Below, piece by piece: positions 61,200 through 64,000 of a stretch of DNA of 64,000 bases. Both the position numbers and the translations under genes were made by a program. Origin of the DNA: Leptodontidium sp. MPI-SDFR-AT-0119. Taxonomy: Eukaryota; Ascomycota; Leotiomycetes; Helotiales; Leptodontidiaceae. The stretch lies in assembly GCA_020726505.1 (NCBI GenBank), contig JAHLEZ010000009.1, forward strand, positions 930,001-994,000, in the 5' to 3' direction. The notes beneath the pieces are model-generated. The model made no database searches. It was not told the origin of the DNA and saw only the letters and a list, made by a program, of their open reading frames with translations. Each line of letters opens with the position of its first letter. The stretch's first letter is position 1.

Positions 61200-62918
61200 A
61201 GAAATAACTTATTTTAGTAAAAAGGGGATAGAAGTTCTATAAAACATTTAGGACCTTAGTACTCCTAAATCTTATATATATTATTAACGCTATTATTCTC
61301 TTAATAATATTACTTATAAGAGACTCCTTAGATATTCCTAATATTATATTAACTCTACTTTAAGATAATAGCTACGGACTTAAAAGGTATTATTATTATT
61401 TAAGCTTTTTAAGTTAGGACTTTATTCCTCTTGTAAGTTCGAGGCAACCTCTTTATAAGTATAAGCACTTATATAACTATAGATACTCGACAGTCTTTTA
61501 ACCTTTATAAGTATCCTTGTCACATATTATTAGCTAGAAGCCGATTTTTCTAGTAGACTTGTTACTTTTTACTATAGGCACTATTATTATATTAGTTATT
61601 AGTAATGTGTCCTTATTACTCGTGGGACGATGTGTGTAAGGTGTCGGCGATAGAGGCCTCGTCGCCTTTACTTATATTGTTATTACTAATATAGTAACTC
61701 TCTAGGAGCGAGGCAAATATATGTCTGTAATTTCACTCTAATAGGCTATTAGATTTATCATTAGTTTAGTTATTAGTAGTGCTTTCGCAAAGAAAGCCAC
61801 TTAGCGATAGATTTTCTGGCTTAATATTCTATTTTATATAATCGCGGCTAGAGGAATCCTTATTTGTATTAGGCTATATATTAAGAGAGGATTGATTTAG
61901 ACGAAACTACACGCCTTCGACTAGTTTAGGTCCTTCCTCTTTGTCGCTGTGACGACAAATTGTCTTATTTTAGTAATATAAGTTAGTATACTTATCCGCG
62001 TTTTATTTAAAGCATTACTCTAACATTTTCTAGGGAGGCGTAATGTACGACTAGTCTTTATGGCGAACTCTTATGCCACTTATCTTTAGCGTCTTTAGCC
62101 TCGTTAGTTTTATTATATATTTTGTCTATATATCTACTAAACTACTTATATGCCTTACCCTCTTTAATACTCCCACCGCAATCGTCGCCTATATCGGTAC
62201 TTTAGTCTAGGGTCTTATTGTCTAGTCACTCCTTTACTATATGCCCCTCTACTTCGAGGTCGCGAAAAACTACTCGCCTATTACCTCCGGCATTATTATT
62301 TTCCCCTTTACCTTTATTGTCGCGCTAGCCGCCGTCGTCGTTAGTCTCGTAATCACTAAAACTGGCCGTTATAGGCCCTCACTCTAGATCAGATAGTTCC
62401 TTATAACCCTTAGTATAAGTCTTCTTATTTACCTTTACTAATTAACTAATATACCCTCCTAGATCTTCCTTTCCTTCGTCGCTAGCATAAGTCTAAGTAT
62501 ACTCTTTAGTACATAAGACTTCGCCGCTTAAGCCTCGGCCTTTAACGTTAACCTGCCTTTCGCTAGCGCCTTATATAGTTTCTTCTGGGCTTTCGGGCAA
62601 ACGCTCGGTGTTGTTATCTCTAGTGTTATATTCTAAAATACTTTTAAGAACAAATTTTTTAATATTACGTATTCGAAATTTATAGATAGTTAGTCACGGG
62701 ATTCGAGTTCATTTGTGTAGGTTATAAAAGCGTAGAGTAATATTAGAGAGGAAGGGGTAATAAAGGAGGCGGTGATTTAAGTTTATATTTAGAGCTTAAG
62801 GATAGTATAGTGCGTTATATATAATATTAGCTAAAGTAGTGTTTATTACGAGTTTAATATAAACGCAAGAGATTAGTTTAGACAAGAAGTTAAAGACGGA
62901 GCTAGGTTTTAAGTATAA
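61200..62918 (+). pseudogene. DHA2-type (14-TM) MFS multidrug/efflux transporter, RIP-inactivated
   Basis: Plus-strand reading through RIP stops gives a typical fungal drug:H+ antiporter-2 layout. First membrane segment TFRTLVLLNLIYIINAIILL is near 61240-61300. GRCV*GVGDRGLVAFTYIV lies near 61625-61680. The motif-C region (WAIRFIISLVISSAFAKKAT, from the usual GPVIGG) and RWIFWLNI follow near 61745-61840, then FDxFRSFLFVA. Late membrane segments are LASALYSFF*AFGQTLGVVI-like (ASALYSFFWAFGQTLGVVIS, near 62565-62620). The C-terminal SLRIVxCVIYNIS is near 62800-62830. About 560 codons, as usual. The substrate cannot be inferred. The start and one possible early frameshift near 61380 are uncertain. 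It would have been an integral plasma or vacuolar membrane protein. Confidence 0.85.
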
Positions 62919-64000
62919 TAGTAATAAGAAGGGGCCGGCTATAGATAAAGAGGCTGTTTTAGTATCTTTATTATAGGTATATTTAAGATGAATTAATACC
63001 TTATAAAAGCGTAGATATATATTAGTCTTATAAATACTTTATACTTTTTTGTAACTCTATTATATTATTTAGAGTTATAATCGACCCTTACGCGAGGATA
63101 TCTTTTATAACTTTACTAGGAGCCGCCTAGTGAAAGTGTTCTCGATAAAAAGATAATAGACATAATTCACCCTTATTTTAGCTTTTTATTACTAGGTCTT
63201 TGGGGCTTGCGAATCTAATTTCACATTATAAACTAAAAATATAATTATAACGCGATACAAAAAGTAATATTATAACGCGACAAAAAGCCGCCTTAATGCC
63301 CGCTTTATTTTTTTAGTTAATAGAAATATGTTTTTAAGTCTCGATCTAAGGCTATACGTCTCTAAAAGAAAGTTGACTTAGTTAATTAGTAAACAAGCTT
63401 ACTTATAAGGTGTAGTATAGTAGTTAGTGCGTAATCACCTGATTATTTCTTATTAATTCTCCTTATAATTAAATCCTTGTCTTTACTCCTTATTTCTGCT
63501 CCTTGTTTCTGCTCCTTACTTTTATTCCTTGTCTACGCTTAACTATAAGTATTATGCCTTACTTGGCTTACGTGATAGTGAAGACTGCTTAGTATATAGG
63601 AGCCTAAATCTACTACTAAAAGGTTAAGGTGAATCAGATATAGATTTAAAACTCCTTATAATATAAAATTCGAGAGGATTCTGATTTAAATTTAGTGATC
63701 TTTAATATAAACCGTAATACGTATAATAGATTTCTTTATATAAGTAGAATGAGTCGACGCCCCTTATAGCTAGTTTAGGCCATAGTAATTTGTATACGCG
63801 CTTAATTCACTTAAAAGAATCTAAGAAGATAAGATAAAGAAATATTTACAAATAAAATATATTACTTTATATAAATAGACGCTTAAAAGGAGCCAGATTC
63901 CGCGGTTACTTTATTATGACTATAAACTGTCCTAAACGACTTAGAGGTATCCTTTAATAGAGTCCTGTCTACTTAGTCGCGGTCTAATTATTAACTTTAA
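62919..64000. other. AT-rich, no gene recognised
   Basis: RIP-type sequence after the transporter; contains the minisatellite at 63474-63536. Confidence 0.4.
63474..63536. repeat. 12-bp minisatellite, locus 5
   Basis: About five units of CCTTGTCTTTACT / CCTTGTTTCTGCT, orientation as at 40031 and 42005. Confidence 0.75.

Larger units (their letters stand above)
1..64000. other. RIP-mutated, AT-rich transposon compartment
   Basis: Nearly the whole window is TA-rich with few CA/TG dinucleotides but many surviving CG. Fossil genes read cleanly once TAA/TAG codons are taken as former CAA/CAG/TGG, and Cys, His, Gly and Ala codons are often replaced by Tyr, Tyr, Arg/Ser and Thr/Ile as C-to-T or G-to-A change predicts. 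This is the signature of repeat-induced point mutation in Pezizomycotina. Exceptions are the island at about 18840-23870, the short solo LTRs, and the WD40 array near 45.9-46.2 kb. Judged by eye, not by a computed RIP index. Confidence 0.9.

Noticed and set aside
1..64000. tRNA, rRNA or CRISPR arrays
   Set aside because: No cloverleaf with conserved boxes, no rRNA segments and no regular spacer array were seen; tandem repeats found are minisatellites or coding repeats.

Overview
The window looks like a transposon-rich, AT-rich compartment of a filamentous ascomycete (Pezizomycotina). Three things point there: a HET-domain gene, HET-NACHT-WD40 (HET-E/D/R-type) genes, and very strong signs of repeat-induced point mutation (RIP). 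Almost everywhere CpA/TpG is depleted and TpA enriched while CpG persists, and nearly all stops inside recognisable coding frames are TAA/TAG where CAA, CAG or TGG is expected. Most genes here are therefore fossils that can be read through their stops. No dinucleotide statistics were computed; this is read by eye. No tRNA, rRNA or CRISPR was seen.

Layout. 1-2048: C-terminally cut HET-NACHT gene A (minus). 3273-5099: Fot1/pogo transposase (minus), then a 158-bp TA-flanked MITE. 6450-6730: solo LTR. 8.4-9.1 and 13.4-15.7 kb: degraded, unidentified minus-strand coding tracts, the second with internal repeats. 18.84-23.87 kb: an island of normal base composition holding an intact HET-domain gene (19526-20938) between inverted repeats, directly abutting a lightly damaged piggyBac-like element. 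24170-30706: a complete but RIP-riddled NF-X1-finger/SF1 helicase gene (plus), split by a second copy of the solo LTR. 32.9-37.8 kb: two unidentified degraded coding tracts. 42.66-45.49 kb: a second, more mutated piggyBac between two inverted TGTTACG-type LTRs. 45664-48854: HET-NACHT-WD40 gene B (minus), complete from start to stop. 49436-49692: solo LTR of the Copia family whose full-length member (51417-58977, 5-bp TSD) follows; that element carries a small antisense intron-containing Cys-rich gene. 61.2-62.9 kb: RIP-dead DHA2-type MFS transporter.

Relations. Segment 1-5.9 kb and segment 45.66-50.1 kb are paralogous copies in the same order and orientation (NLR, pogo 5' end, shared flank). 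Each serves as the empty site for an insertion found only in the other (MITE in the first, solo LTR in the second). The duplication gives a natural reason for RIP at both. Elements under about 310 bp (solo LTRs) kept CpA/TpG, while long copies of the same or similar elements were mutated; this fits a minimum-length requirement for RIP. The recurring host theme is self/non-self recognition and genome defence: three HET-domain genes, two of them NLRs, and an NF-X1-type helicase of the family linked to RNA silencing in other eukaryotes.
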